Positions 1 to 11,695 of a stretch of DNA of 64,000 nt are shown here, in pieces. Position 1 is the stretch's first letter, and each line of letters begins with the position of its first letter. The notes below the pieces were generated by a model. The model saw nothing but the letters and a program-made list of their open reading frames with translations, ran no database searches and had not been told where the DNA came from. The DNA lies in assembly GCF_964199755.1 (NCBI RefSeq), contig NC_133896.1, positions 103,508,301 through 103,572,300 of the forward strand, given 5' to 3'. Position numbers and translations under genes: made by a program. The stretch comes from Larus michahellis (taxonomy: Eukaryota; Chordata; Aves; Charadriiformes; Laridae).

Positions 1-1624
1 ATGAAGCCCCCGTAATCCACAGGGAGATGGTGAGGGACCTGCTCCAACACCTGGATGTACACAATGGGATGGGATCCACCCGAGGGTACTGAGGGAGCTG
101 GCAGCAGTGTTCACCGAGCCACTTTCCTTCATTTACCAGCAGTCCTGGCAAAACAGGGAGGTCCCAGCTGACTGGAGGCTAGCAAATGTGACGTCCATCC
201 AAAAGAAGGGCCAGAAGGATGATCGGGAGAACTACAGGCCAGTCAGTCTGACCTCGGTGCCTGGGAAGGTCACAGAACAGATCATCCCGAGTGCCACTAT
301 GCGGCACATGAAGGACAACCAGGCGATCAGGCCCAGTCGGCCTGGGTTTATGAAAAGCAGGTCCTGCTTGACAAACCTGATCTCCTTCTGTGACAAAGTG
401 ACCCGTTTGGTGGATGAGGGAAGGGCTGTGGACGTTGTTTACCTGGACTTTAGTAAGGCCTTTGATACAGCATCCCACAGCATCCTCCTGGAGAAACTGG
501 CTGCCCATGGTTTGGACAGGAGTAGTCTATGCTGGGCTAAAAAACGGCTGGAGGGCTGGGCCCAGAGAGTGGTGGTGAATGGAGTTAAATCCAGTTGACA
601 GCTGGTCATGAGTGGTGTTCCCCGGGGCTTGGTACTGGGGACAGTTCTGTTTAATATCTTTATCAATGATCTGAACGAGGGGATTGAGTGCACCCTCAGT
701 AAGTTTGCAGATGACACCAAGTTAGATGGGAGTGTTGATCTGCTTGAGGCTAGAAAGGCTTTGTGGAGGGATCTGAACGGGCTGGATTGATGATCCGAGG
801 CCAGTGGTATGAGGTTCAACAAGGCCAAGTGCTGGGTCCTGCACTTGGGTCACAACAACCCCATGTAGTGCTAGGGGCTTGGGGAAGAGTGGCTGGAGAG
901 CTGCCTGGCAGAAAAGGACCTGGGGGTGTTGGTTGACAGCCGGCTGAATATGAGCCAGCAGTGTGCCCAGGTGGCCAAGGCAGTCAACAGCATCCTGGCC
1001 TGTATCAGGAACAGTGTGGTGAGTAGGACCGGGGATGTGATCGTCCTCCTGTGCTCAGCACTGGTGAGGCCCCACCTCGTGTACTGTGTTCAGTTTTGGG
1101 CCCTTCATCACAAAAAAGATTGTGGTGCTGGAGGTCCAGCACCATTGAGGTGCTGGAGCGGGTCCAGAGAAGGGCAACAAAGCTGGTGAAGGGTCTGGAA
1201 AATAAGTCTTATGAGAAGCAGCTGAGGGAGCTGGGATTGTTTAGCCTGGAGAAAGGGAGGTTCAGGAAAGACCTTATCGCTCTCTACAACTCCCTGGAAG
1301 GAGGTTGTGGTGAGGTGGGGGTTGGTCTCTTCTCCCAAGTAACAGGCAATAGGACAAGAGGAAATGGCCTCAAGTTGCACCAGGGTAGGTTTAGATTGTA
1401 TATTAGGAAAAATTTTTACACTGAAAGGGTTATTAAGCATTGGAACAGGCTGCCCAGGAAAGTGGGTGAGTCACCATCCTGGAGGTTTTTAAAAGACGGG
1501 TAGACATAGCACTTAGAGATATAGTTTAGGGATGTTTTTTGTCAGAGTTGGGTTGATGGTTGGACTAGATGATCTGAAAGGTCCCTTCCAACCTAGGCAG
1601 TTCTATGATTCTATGATTCTATGA
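1..1624 (+). mobile_element. CR1 LINE, long 5'-truncated copy, plus strand
   Basis: This is a chicken-repeat-1 type non-LTR retrotransposon that runs in from before the window. The translation shows CR1 reverse transcriptase motifs (ENYRPVSL, YLDFSKAFDT, FADDTKL) followed by the C-terminal block [20 protein letters not shown]. The 3' end is the CR1-typical TTGGACTAGATGATC segment, then GTCCCTTCCAACC and a short ATTCTATG-type octamer repeat at about 1601-1624. There is no poly(A) tail, as expected for CR1. The left end is cut by the window, so target-site duplications cannot be judged. Confidence 0.95.
107..1503 (+). pseudogene. Broken CR1 ORF2 (reverse transcriptase, C-terminal part)
   Basis: This is the remains of the CR1 ORF2 polyprotein, which in an intact element carries an endonuclease and a reverse transcriptase. 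One frame covers 107-598 and, after an in-frame TGA at 596-598, resumes to 790, where further stops occur. It reappears at 926-1130, then shifts frame, and the C-terminal block reads to a stop at 1501-1503. The palm motif A (YLDFSKAFDT) is intact, and motif C reads FADD, as is common in CR1. The endonuclease part lies outside the window or is lost. The stops and the frameshift make this copy non-functional as read. Confidence 0.9.
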
Positions 1625-2990
1625 AGTTGAGGAAGAGGCTATTCACTGTAAGGCTGTTATTTGCAGCTGCTGCAAAGAAATTGTGGTCTCTGCCATGTGC
1701 CATAGAGAAACACATCTGCTCACAGGACTTGGCATCCTGGTAAGTTTCTGCTTTGAGGGGTCCAAATCTGAAATCATTCTTGTACACCAATTTTACATTA
1801 GTCAGGATGGCTTTAAATAAGGATTGAAGTGGGGTGAGTAGAGTGGCAAAAGCACACAGGTAAGAAACTTGGACAAGGACTTTAAAATTGGTCCTTGCGG
1901 AAGGGGCGAATAGAGGAAATTCAGATAATTTGGATGGAGATGAGAAAATGAACCAGGAGAACAATAGCTCTGGGAACAAAAAATGTCTTTTTACTAATGA
2001 AAAAAGTCTGGATAAAACCCAAGAGGAATTAAAAGCCTAAATTCCTTCAATATCCCTAAGAAGAGAAGGAAGGAGAGCAGCAGAATAAAAATAGTTTGGG
2101 TTGGCAAAGAAAGCTTTAGGGAGTTTGAAGACCTTGGAGGTAAGAACTCATGTAAATACAAAGGAAAAGGACGTAAACAGAGCTGGTAGTCCATCCAATA
2201 AATGATCGAGTACAAGCACTAAGCATCTACACTATAGCAGTGCAGTAAAAGACTGTCCTGGCTAAATCATGAGCGAGCCTTTCACAGAGACAAGAAGGAA
2301 GCCTCCAAAAAGATACAGAAGGTCAGGTTGTTAAGGAGGGACATAAAAGAACTGAGCAACATTGGAAAAATCATGCCAGAGAATAAGATGCACTTAGGAA
2401 AACACATCAAGTGTAAGTACCTTGATTGTAAAACTAAGAAAATATTAATTCAATAGTTAGGGGAGAGAGAAAGCTATCAATAGATTTCCAGCAGTAAATT
2501 AGATTTACCAGATAAATTAGAGAAATGATTTGTAAAAAGGCAAGCTCAGTTCACGAAGATATACAGGAGACACGTGATAATCTTCATGTTCTGCTACGGA
2601 CTGGTAAGTGTACCTAGGTCTTGTCCAGTGTTTTGCACTGCTTTTCAGGAACGAAGGGGGGCAATGGTTGCAGTCTCTCCAAGTTGTAAAGAAGACAGAA
2701 AATATGATGAACATGATAAGGCCATAAAGGAAAGCTTAAAACTCTTGGGGTTGTTTCACTTAAAGAAAAGCAATGAGAGGAAAGGACATAAAAAACCCAT
2801 GTAAAGACATAAAAGAAGAATGAAATAATCTGTTTTTTCGTGTTTCTGTGAGGTATGGGGAGAAATAACGGGCTAAAAGAGAAGTAAGGAAGGTTGATTA
2901 CATAGTTTGAAAAACTTCCTAACTGAAACCAGTATACTGGAACTGGTTTCTGCGGAAGCTTGGAGTTCGAATCACTGGCAGCTCTGAGGA

Positions 2991-3358
2991 CTACCCTACA
3001 CTGACGTCTGTCGGGATAGTGTACCTGAATTTACCTTCTAACCTGTCGGTGTATGTAGTCATGTAGACAAGTTCATGGACATCGGGTCCATAAATGGATA
3101 CTGAAAGGACTTGGGAAAGATGTACATGCTGGCGTCCCCAGTGCAACTGTTCCATTGCTGCGGGGCCAGGAGGGCAACGGACACAGAAAGTGGCCATGCT
3201 CATGTGCTCTCCCTGAACAGCTTTTCTTCTTGCTGCTGACAGAGAAAGAGCAGTGATCTTGGGCAGTATGGCATTTCTTAGGGGGTCTCCACCGATGCAC
3301 GAGATACACTCATGATCCACTTTCTGCCACAGCATTGCCTCAATAGTAGCTCCTGATT
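2991..3358 (-). other. Unidentified open reading frame, protein-like, minus strand
   Basis: Reading the minus strand, a frame opens after a TAA at 3359-3357, has its first ATG at 3335, and stays open until a TAG near 2990. The ATG-initiated product is 114 residues. It contains cysteine pairs (CISC, CVRC) and a stretch SIYGPDVHELVYMTTYTDRL. Base composition over about 3000-3340 is visibly richer in G and C than the flanks. I do not recognise the protein. It could be a decayed retrocopy, an exon of an unannotated gene, a fragment of an unrecognised repeat, or chance. No promoter, splice site or poly(A) signal was identified. Confidence 0.25.
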
Positions 3359-4112
3359 ATAAATAAATATATGGTGTACAGGAAGAGATATTCTCCCAGG
3401 GACCATCCATCCGGATATGGTAGAATAGCAATATATTTAATATAACATTTATCATTCTATAATATTTAATGTGAATAAAATAATTAAATGTAGTATTATG
3501 ATATTAAATATACATTGTATATTTTTTTTTATTGCCATGTATATGACATGGCAAATATATTGCAAAAGAAACAGCTCTAACGTGTAGAGTCTGGCCATGT
3601 TCACAAGGTAGAATTTAGGTGTTAGGTCAACATGACCTGGCCAGTCATCCAGGCCCTTTTCCAGTCCCTGAAAGGGATTCAGAATGGAATCATTCTGAAA
3701 GATGTATTTTAGTTATGAAGTGGGATCACTTATCTTTCACTTAGCCTCTTCCGTCTCCAATTTAAAGAAAGCATGATTTGGTTTCAGGCAAGTAGGTCAT
3801 ATCTCTATGGTCATACCACAGTAGCAGCACATGGTTATCAGTAGTCTGAAAAGGGAAACTAAAAGCTCAAATTAGAATGTAGCGGTTTCAATTATTTGAG
3901 CAATGATTGCCAAACGATAATGCTGAAGATAACACTTCAGGATGTATCTATAAAGCTCAGATTTTTTCCTGATAGCAGCCTTCTTTCTAATATAATCCTA
4001 TGTAACAGGTATTTCCAGAAGGATATGCAGGTCCCTGCAGAACAGATATTTTCTGACGTCCTTCATCTAATTGTTTTATCATATAGTTTTATCTTTTTCA
4101 AAATTCTCTTTT

Positions 4113-4180
4113 AGAAAAAAAACAAAACCAAAACCAAAATAACAACAACAACAAAAACCCCAAAACAAAACCCAAAACTT
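4113..4180. repeat. A/C-rich low-complexity tract
   Basis: A run of A bases broken by single and paired C bases (AAAACC and AACAAC units) over about 65 bases. Similar tracts occur at about 14129-14180 and 21859-21917. The strand-complement T/G form occurs at about 29316-29377 and 53776-53818. Confidence 0.75.
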
Positions 4181-5626
4181 TTCTAGAAGGTCCAAAAAGT
4201 CCACTTTCTCTCAAAGTTTTAAAATAGATTTCAGTGACACTGTCTCATTCAGCATCATTATTAAGCAGGGAGAGGGGCAGGAATTGTTGTCCCTCTTTCA
4301 TTCTCATCTTTTTGCAGTGCAGGGATGCCATATTTTCCTTGATTTTGAATCATCTGGTGCTTTTACAACAAAGTATACACCACTGCCCACTATCACTTTC
4401 AGAAGAATCACCTGATCAGCATTGAGGAAACTTTGCACATCCAACAGCATTCACTTGGGACAGGGTTACTAATCCTCGTGAATTCAGATGCACATTAGTT
4501 GTGTAGGCAGATGGAAAGGAAAACATCTTATCAATGTTAAATACTGCTCTAAAGAAATTATTATCTTGCACTGGTCAGTGTAACCTAGAGAAACACTCAG
4601 TGGCAGAACCTCCCGGAGGGAGGAACAGAGGTGACACTGGGTGCACAGAAAGTTTTGAATTATCCTCCAGCCACATCCTGAGTGGGAATATAGACATCTC
4701 CTAAGCAGAAGCCTTACTGATGTCTGGATACACTTCGAGAGCAGTTGTTGTGCAGCCCTTGCTCTGTAGGTGAAAGGTATAAGCAGTTCAAGTGTTATAT
4801 GTTTGCACTGATATCACAGCAAGAAACTTCCCTCCATACAACTTCCTGCACTGCTACCAATTAAGTCATAAGGAGCTATTCCACTGCTAACACTCAATTA
4901 CAATTTGTTTTTTAAAAAAACCAGTTCCACTGGCATTAACATTACTTCTATCACTTTTGCTCATATAGTATATTTTTAAGAGAGTTCAAATAAAACGTGC
5001 TCGTACGTCTCTCAGCCTGGTGAGCTGCAATACTGTTTCTGCTTTTTTCCCAAGGCCCTATGCCAACGTGTGCCACAGTTTTGCTCCTTCATCTTCTGGT
5101 GGTGATCATTCACTTATACTAGTATAATTCCTATATAATCGGGCCTGGCTAAATTGTTTCCAGAGCAACATTTCCTGCCATCAAGCGGGCCTGACTCCAA
5201 CACCCTTACTTTCTCCAAAGGGTTACCTATGAAATATGCCACTGAGCTTTGGGAACTGCACGTGGGAAAACTGGTACTGCACTTGCTACCCAGCCCACTA
5301 ATGTCACCGCCTGTCCGTGATTTCTAAGCAGTAGAGCTCTTCTGCCCCACTGACCCTCAGAAGTGCTTTCAGATAAAGTTTGCATGACACCGGTCTACAC
5401 ACACCTGTTGGCTCTTAGCCTCCATTTCTAGCTGCTGATGCAGGTGAAATTGTTAGGCAGCCTGCTGTTAATTAACCCTAGCATATAAATCCTCTTCCTC
5501 TTTTCCCTTAAAATAAGGGGGGGGGGAAAGGAGGGTTGAGGCTATTTGGTTTCATTTAGTTTTCCATTTCCTCTAGTTTATAGTGTTGGGTTTTTTTGTT
5601 TGGTTGGGTTTTTTTCTAGTGTAGCT

Positions 5627-5666
5627 ATAGACTTAGTAGTAGAAATATAGACTTAGTAGTAGAAAT
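5627..5666. repeat. Tandem duplication of a 20-bp unit
   Basis: The unit ATAGACTTAGTAGTAGAAAT occurs twice back to back without mismatches. This looks like a local slippage or duplication event. No function is suggested. Confidence 0.85.
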
Positions 5667-7237
5667 TTAGCTTACTGAAAATTAATTTGATTCTCTGAGT
5701 TAACATTTGTGGATTCCCTTGGAAGAAGCTTGTGGGTGCTAGGTAAACACCACAATTTTAGTCATTGATTTTTTTTTTATTTTTTTTTTCCCTTTTTAGT
5801 GAAACAGAGCAATCTTTTAAACTTCCTAACCAGGAGCTATACAAGCTACTGCTTGCCTTCCAGTGTGTATGAGAATTTGTAGACTGTGCTCAGTGCCTCC
5901 AAAAGGGCGTTCTTTTCAGAGGCTTAAAGCAATTGGACTTTAGGCTATGTTTAATTTATTTTTTTTAATTATTACAAGACATTGCTTGGAGCATGAAAAA
6001 CAATCATAGTTGCTTTTGTATGTTTCTGTGACTTGTTAATGACTGATGGCTGAATGACTTGGGTTTTGGATTTTCAACTGTTTGCTAGGAAGAAACCTAG
6101 TCCTTGGTAAATGTTATTAGTCATCAATTTGTGGACCTTCTAGAAGAGTATCATCAGAAAAGATGAATAAGAGTTAAACATTATTCTCAGGCTTTGGGAA
6201 ATTCTTAGTTTGAATTATTTTGTACTTCAATAACTAAATATGTGGGCTAGAGAAAGCCTTTTCCTATAATCCAGCCTTTTTTTTTTTCTCTAGTAATTAA
6301 GTGTGGGAATTCATAATAAACATGCCTTGAAATCTCTAGTTAACCTTTCCTCTTTCCCAAATCACACCTCATTTGGCAAGAAACTTTAAGTGGGCAAAAA
6401 CCTGTGGAGAAAATCCTTTTAAAAACAAAAATATTTGGGACACTTTTTATATAGGATAAAATATTTAAAGCAAAATTTTAATATATCTATCACAGATTTC
6501 CTGTAAAGGCCATTTGGCAGGAATAGGTGTCAGTGAAGATTTGGGATTAAATAACAATATAAACCATAACATCCTAGAGAATGAGGGATGTCTTCATTTT
6601 AAACGGGGCGGGGGGGGAACCCAACACACCTGATAATGAGAGAGAACCCTTTCTGTTCATCGGTTGCCATTAGAAAGACAAACATGAAATAAACTTCAAT
6701 TAATGAATAAGCACTTACATGGCTTGACATGCTTTTCCTGTGACAGAGTATCTTAACTTTTCTCTATCTGCTGTCTCCTGTGGCTTATGAGTAGTCAATG
6801 GCAAAGACACTGTCTGGCAACTATATTCTACCAGTGCAAGTGCTTTCTGAAATAAATTTAATTACCCTTTCTTTAATGCTGTTATGAGCTGAGACCTGAA
6901 ACCAGTTACAAAGTCTTATACCGAGTCTTAAGTTTTTAATGTCACATATAAGGGTGGTCATGATGAATATCTGAATGTGCAGCTTTCAAGAGGGTAAAAG
7001 AATCTATAACATATGGAATCTTTATATATCAGCTTCAAACATACACTCCTTGGTAAGATTCAGATTGACCAAAACCACATTTCATTTTAGATCACTTGAG
7101 TGTGTTCCTGAAGAGGCTGTGGTGAGCCAGGCTCTATTGCATCAAGAATTAATTTGCACAGGTAAGGAAAATCTTCCGTACACTGTACTGCCAGAATAAG
7201 GATTTCAAATGAAAGCATGTGTTACATAACTTGTACA

Positions 7238-7440
7238 ATAGAATCACAGAATGGTTCGGGTTGGAAGGGACCTTAAAGATCACCTAGTTCCAACCCCCTG
7301 CCCTGGGCAGGGACACCTCCCACTAGACCAGGTTGCTCAAAGCCCCATCCAGCCTGGCCTTGAACACTTCCAGGGATGGGGCATCCACAACTTCCCTGGG
7401 CAGCCTGTTCCAGTGCCTCACCACCCTCACAGTAAATAGG
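7238..7440 (-). mobile_element. CR1 LINE 3' end, minus strand
   Basis: Read on the plus strand this is the reverse complement of a CR1 3' end. It starts with TAGAATCACAGAATGGTT, then GGTTGGAAGGGACCTTAAAG, GGACACCTCCCACTAGACCA and CAGCCTGTTCCAGTGCCTCA. It is well preserved, much more so than the copy near 11.5 kb, so it is a relatively young insertion. The open frame across it on the plus strand is a by-product of the repeat. Confidence 0.95.
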
Positions 7441-10400
7441 GAAATACCTATGACACTACTTTCTTTTATGAAAAGCAATTTTATTTTTTTTCTCATTCTT
7501 ATGTTCTAGAAAACATAGTCATGACATGACTCATTAAGTAAACATAAGAGGTTTAATGGAGATGGTTTTCCATTTACCTAATTCAACCCAGTAGTAGAAA
7601 AATAAGAGCTAAAAATTCAGCCTTCTAATCTTTGAATTATCAATGGTATCATTCACACCTGGTCATGTAAGAACTCAGAACAACTCCAGTAAACTAGGGC
7701 TTACTGATTGAAAATTCTGAGACATTTGTTTTCAAAAGGATTTATCTTTACTTTGTTTTTCCCCCTCTCCTCACAGTTTTGAATCCTAAGTTTGGGTCAG
7801 TCTGTGAACACAGGGAAGCATTAGTAATGGTTTTAACTTGGGTCCAATGCTCCAGAAAGTTTCTGATTAGGGTCATAGCACAAAAACTACACCAGAAAGT
7901 ATATTGATTTGTTGGGGTATCATGTTTAACACTGAGATCTTCATGACTTTGTTAATTTTAACAACAAAAAAGGAAACGGACTGTGAGGAGAACACATGGA
8001 AAAATATGCTGCCTTCTGAGATTTAGGTAAGGTGTATTTAGAAAGAGAAGCACTTCAGAAGACATACGAAGTGCTACCTGGATAGGCCTTTTTCAGAATT
8101 CTCCCAGCTTCAGAGAAGTCTTTTCAAGGAAAGATGTAAAACTTTATTTTAGTCATTTTACATATTTATATCACAATTCGGATTTTTCAAAGCATGTCAT
8201 TTTGGTAATAGAAACTTAATTTTAGTCTTTTTCATTTAATTTTTCCCATGTCATCTTAAAGATACAGTAATGTACTTTTTCTGTTTACTTGGTGTACAAT
8301 GAAGGATTTCCTGGGTTTCTTATTTTTCTGTTTTTTTTTTTTTGTTTTTTTTTTTCTGGCAATGGTAGTATTTCTAAAGCTGACCTGCTTGCTGAGGTAG
8401 CTGATGGAGAATTGCATCATTTTTTAACTATTCTTTGATGAAAGCTGTGTAAGTGCAGGAAACACGCCTTTATATTTGGATGACTGAAACTTGAAAATGG
8501 AACATTTCTGGTTAGCTGAGCGTTAGCACCGTGCGGGGTATCCCACAAGAAGGTCTAAGAGGAAGGTGTTATTTGAGCAGAGAACTGTGTCCACCATCAG
8601 TGGGCACGTGTGTGTGTACTTAGGTACTGGCTGGGGCTTCTTGGAGCAAGGGAACATTTGCTGGGTTTTCTTTTCTTTGCGATGAAATGCTTTACTTTGT
8701 GTATCCTGTCCAGACAGCAACAACCACTCTTTGTGAGACTGGGTGGGAACAACCTGCTCTTTGGTGTTAGAAAGAAGACAAGGTGTAACAGGACTGAAAT
8801 TACTGGGTTGAGGGGGGAGAAGGTCCTTCTGGTTGTGACTTAGCAGAAATAAGCTTAATTCTCCTTCCCTAATGCAGAAAAGATTTGCTGGTTATTGACT
8901 TTGTGTATGAAATCTGAGTGGTCAAGCTGTGTTAGGAGTAAGGAAACTGTGGATAGATTTGTAACATACAAAGCTTAAATAAGTTGGCTTCAATTTTCAG
9001 CTTACTTCAAACCCAAATATAAAGCAAACAAGCTTGGAAAACTTATGGCAAAAACGTAAATACATTAAAAACACATTTACATCATGGTGCTGTAGAGACT
9101 GACTTGCAAAACCTTTCTCTCTGTAATGCTTCTATAAACATGAATCTGCTATTGGTAGTAATCAAGGTGTATAGAAGGAGATAGTATTGTTCTCCAGGGA
9201 GCTCGAGGAGTTTTGATGTAGATCAAAAAAATAAAACCTAGTAAAATTAATTTTGTGTAAACAAGATACATGCTATAAGCAGCATACAGAAATCACATTC
9301 TGTTTTAAAAACAGTGTCTAGGAACCTGGCAGATGAGTATGGTGGGTTCGCCTGCGTATTAATGAACTGTACAGGACAACGCAGAGAGATGATTGTGTGA
9401 GGGACTAATAACACAGGGAGACTCAATGAAGTGAACAGAAACAGTAGTTCACGCTTACAAGAAGATACTTCCATTTAGGCTACGAAGGAGGTTATAAGGT
9501 CTAGATATACACCCTTCAGAAGTATGTTGGTTTATTCATTTGAAAATCAAATGTAAAGCAGTTCAGTAGCCTCCCTGAGCTCAGATCACACCCTGATTAA
9601 GAAATAGTTGCATCTAACTGACCTGGTAATTCATGTCTTTTAAGCTAAATATTTGGGTTTCCCTTCCCAGGCAGATGGTCTGAATGCTTGTTTAACCTTC
9701 CCTACTAGTATTAATAATGTGTTTTATTCATAAAAACAAGGAGTGTTGAAAGATGCTGTAGATTTACAGAGTTAGTCATGCATATCAACTAGGCTTCACA
9801 TAGCCGATTCAATTTGTTTGTGTAATTTTAGCAGTGCCTTATAACAAATGTTATTTTGATCAATTTATCAGTTGATATATCTGAAGGTGTATCAACAGCA
9901 ACTGAGCACATCCATTACAGTAGCTATTATCCTTTCCGTATGACTGCCTTTCTTTCAATACTAAAACTTGTCTCCTGTATTATATGAGCAGGGAACAATC
10001 TGAAACAAAATAAACTCTGGTAAAAATATCAGGAGTATACTGGGCAGAGTTCAGTTCTCACATCAGTCCAAATTAGGAGAACCTCTCTGTTTAAAAACTG
10101 TAGATGTTCAAATTTGAAAGCAGGATGAAAATTAGATGGAGTTAAGCTAAATAATTGAAGGTACACTTACTCATCTGGTAAGGACAATTTGCTGATCCAG
10201 CTCAGAGGTAGTAGGATTCCTGGATTTCAAGCAGAGGCGTGAATGCTGCCAAACCACTTGAAGGCAGAGCCTTTGGCCACCAAGCAAGATGTATTTTGTC
10301 CCCACGTGCTAGAGTTCTGGTCTAGACCTAATATTTCCTAATTATTGTCATCATCATTGTCTTTAATCAAATTAGAAGTCTCTGATATGGTAATAAAATA

Positions 10401-11484
10401 AGACACAGAGTATAGCCAAGGTTCACTAAGCACCGCTTTGGTTTCTGTTCTCCCCCCTCAATGTTTAATAACTACAGACAGGTTAAATTATAAGACCACG
10501 TCTTACCGTAAACTTGATAGTTGCTCTGAGCCAGCGTTACTAGAAGGATGTACAGTAATATCGTTTTTATCATCATGACTAGAGGAGCCTTCATGCTCTG
10601 GGCATGGTAGAGAGAAGAGGTTCCCGTGGGTTTAAAAAGCGCAGTTCAGATGGCCTCTTGCATCCTGTTAGGTTTACCCGGGGTATATGTCTGAGCTGAT
10701 TCCCTTCTCTAGTTCTTCTGTCAAGACAGTGCAGAAAGGGGTGGGGAAGCAACGTATCTGCAGAAATCTCATGAGTTACGCAGTTGTCTTCTTTTTTTTG
10801 TGTGTGTGGTTGAAACATGAACTGCTTGATCATTTCACATCATCTCAGAACTTCTCTGCAATTCAAGGCAAAACATATTTCACCCTTCTCTGGCTCCCCT
10901 TACAGTGTAACAAGCACAGCTGCAGGTTTTATTTTTTTTGAAAGATGCTCCGGCAATTGAGGTTTTGGTTTTACAAGCAGCGATATAGCAGAGAGAAGGG
11001 ATGCACAACAGTATTTTAAACTTGTTCAGTCCTTGTGTATTACTCTAATCCAACATTAGCAAATTAAGAAGCCGAACAAATTCACTTTCACAAGCTAGTA
11101 GATGTCAGAAACATGTGTCTGAATGGTCTTAATTTGCATTAGATTAATTTACAATAATCTGCACTGTAAAAGATGATTGCTTCTACTATTTAGTCTTAGC
11201 ATCCTCATAACACAAGGCCAAGTATTTGGATTTTGTGGGCTCTTTTTCAGCATGTCTTCGACACTTTTTTTTTTCCCCTAAATATTTCTAAAACGCTGAA
11301 CCATTTAGCTGAACCTTCCCAAAAAATTCTGTCAATGCAGCGTTTCTTCATAAATTTAGAAGCAAAATAAGGTTGAACAGGAACTTTGTACATAGCAATT
11401 ATCACTTCTCCTTCTAATGCAAATATAACCACAAATAGAAACCAGGGAAGAAATTGATGCAGTTATGAAATCCTATGTTAAAAT
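7441..11484. other. Intergenic DNA without a recognisable gene
   Basis: AT-rich sequence with a long poly-T stretch (about 8330-8356, interrupted by one G). No open frame here resembles a known family and no convincing exon boundaries were seen. A somewhat more GC-rich patch around 8520-8840 has no identity that I can assign. Confidence 0.55.
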
Positions 11485-11695
11485 AGGTAGGTTTAGACTT
11501 GATGTTAGGAAACACTCTTTACCAAGAGGGTAGTCAAACGCTGGAACAGGCTTCCTAAAGAAGTGTCAATGCCCCAAGCCTGTCAGTGTTTAAAAGGCAT
11601 TTGGACAATGCTGTTAAAAACATGCTCTAACTTGTGGTCAGACAGTTGGACCAGATGATCATTGTGGGTGCCTTCCAACTGAACTATTCTATTTT
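11485..11695 (+). mobile_element. Degraded CR1 LINE 3' end, plus strand
   Basis: The order of recognisable CR1 3' blocks is kept: TAGGTTTAGACTTGATGTTA, then TCAAACGCTGGAACAGGCTT, TTGGACCAGATGATCATTGT and GCCTTCCAACTGAACTATTC. Many substitutions and small gaps relative to the copy at 1-1624 mark it as older. The terminal octamer repeat is reduced to one eroded unit. Confidence 0.9.

Larger units (their letters stand above)
1625..7237. other. Intergenic DNA without a recognisable gene
   Basis: This is AT-rich sequence with no supported exon. Separate entries cover an unexplained minus-strand open frame (2991-3358), an A/C-rich tract (about 4113-4180) and a 20-bp tandem duplication (5627-5666). 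Homopolymer T and A runs are scattered through it. Short open frames in all frames look like chance. Confidence 0.6.

Noticed and set aside
2955..2990. tRNA-like GAGTTCGAATC motif
   Set aside because: The T-arm does not pair well and no D-arm, anticodon arm or acceptor stem was found around it.
7251..7439. Plus-strand open frame of 62 codons
   Set aside because: It is the reverse strand of a CR1 3' end.
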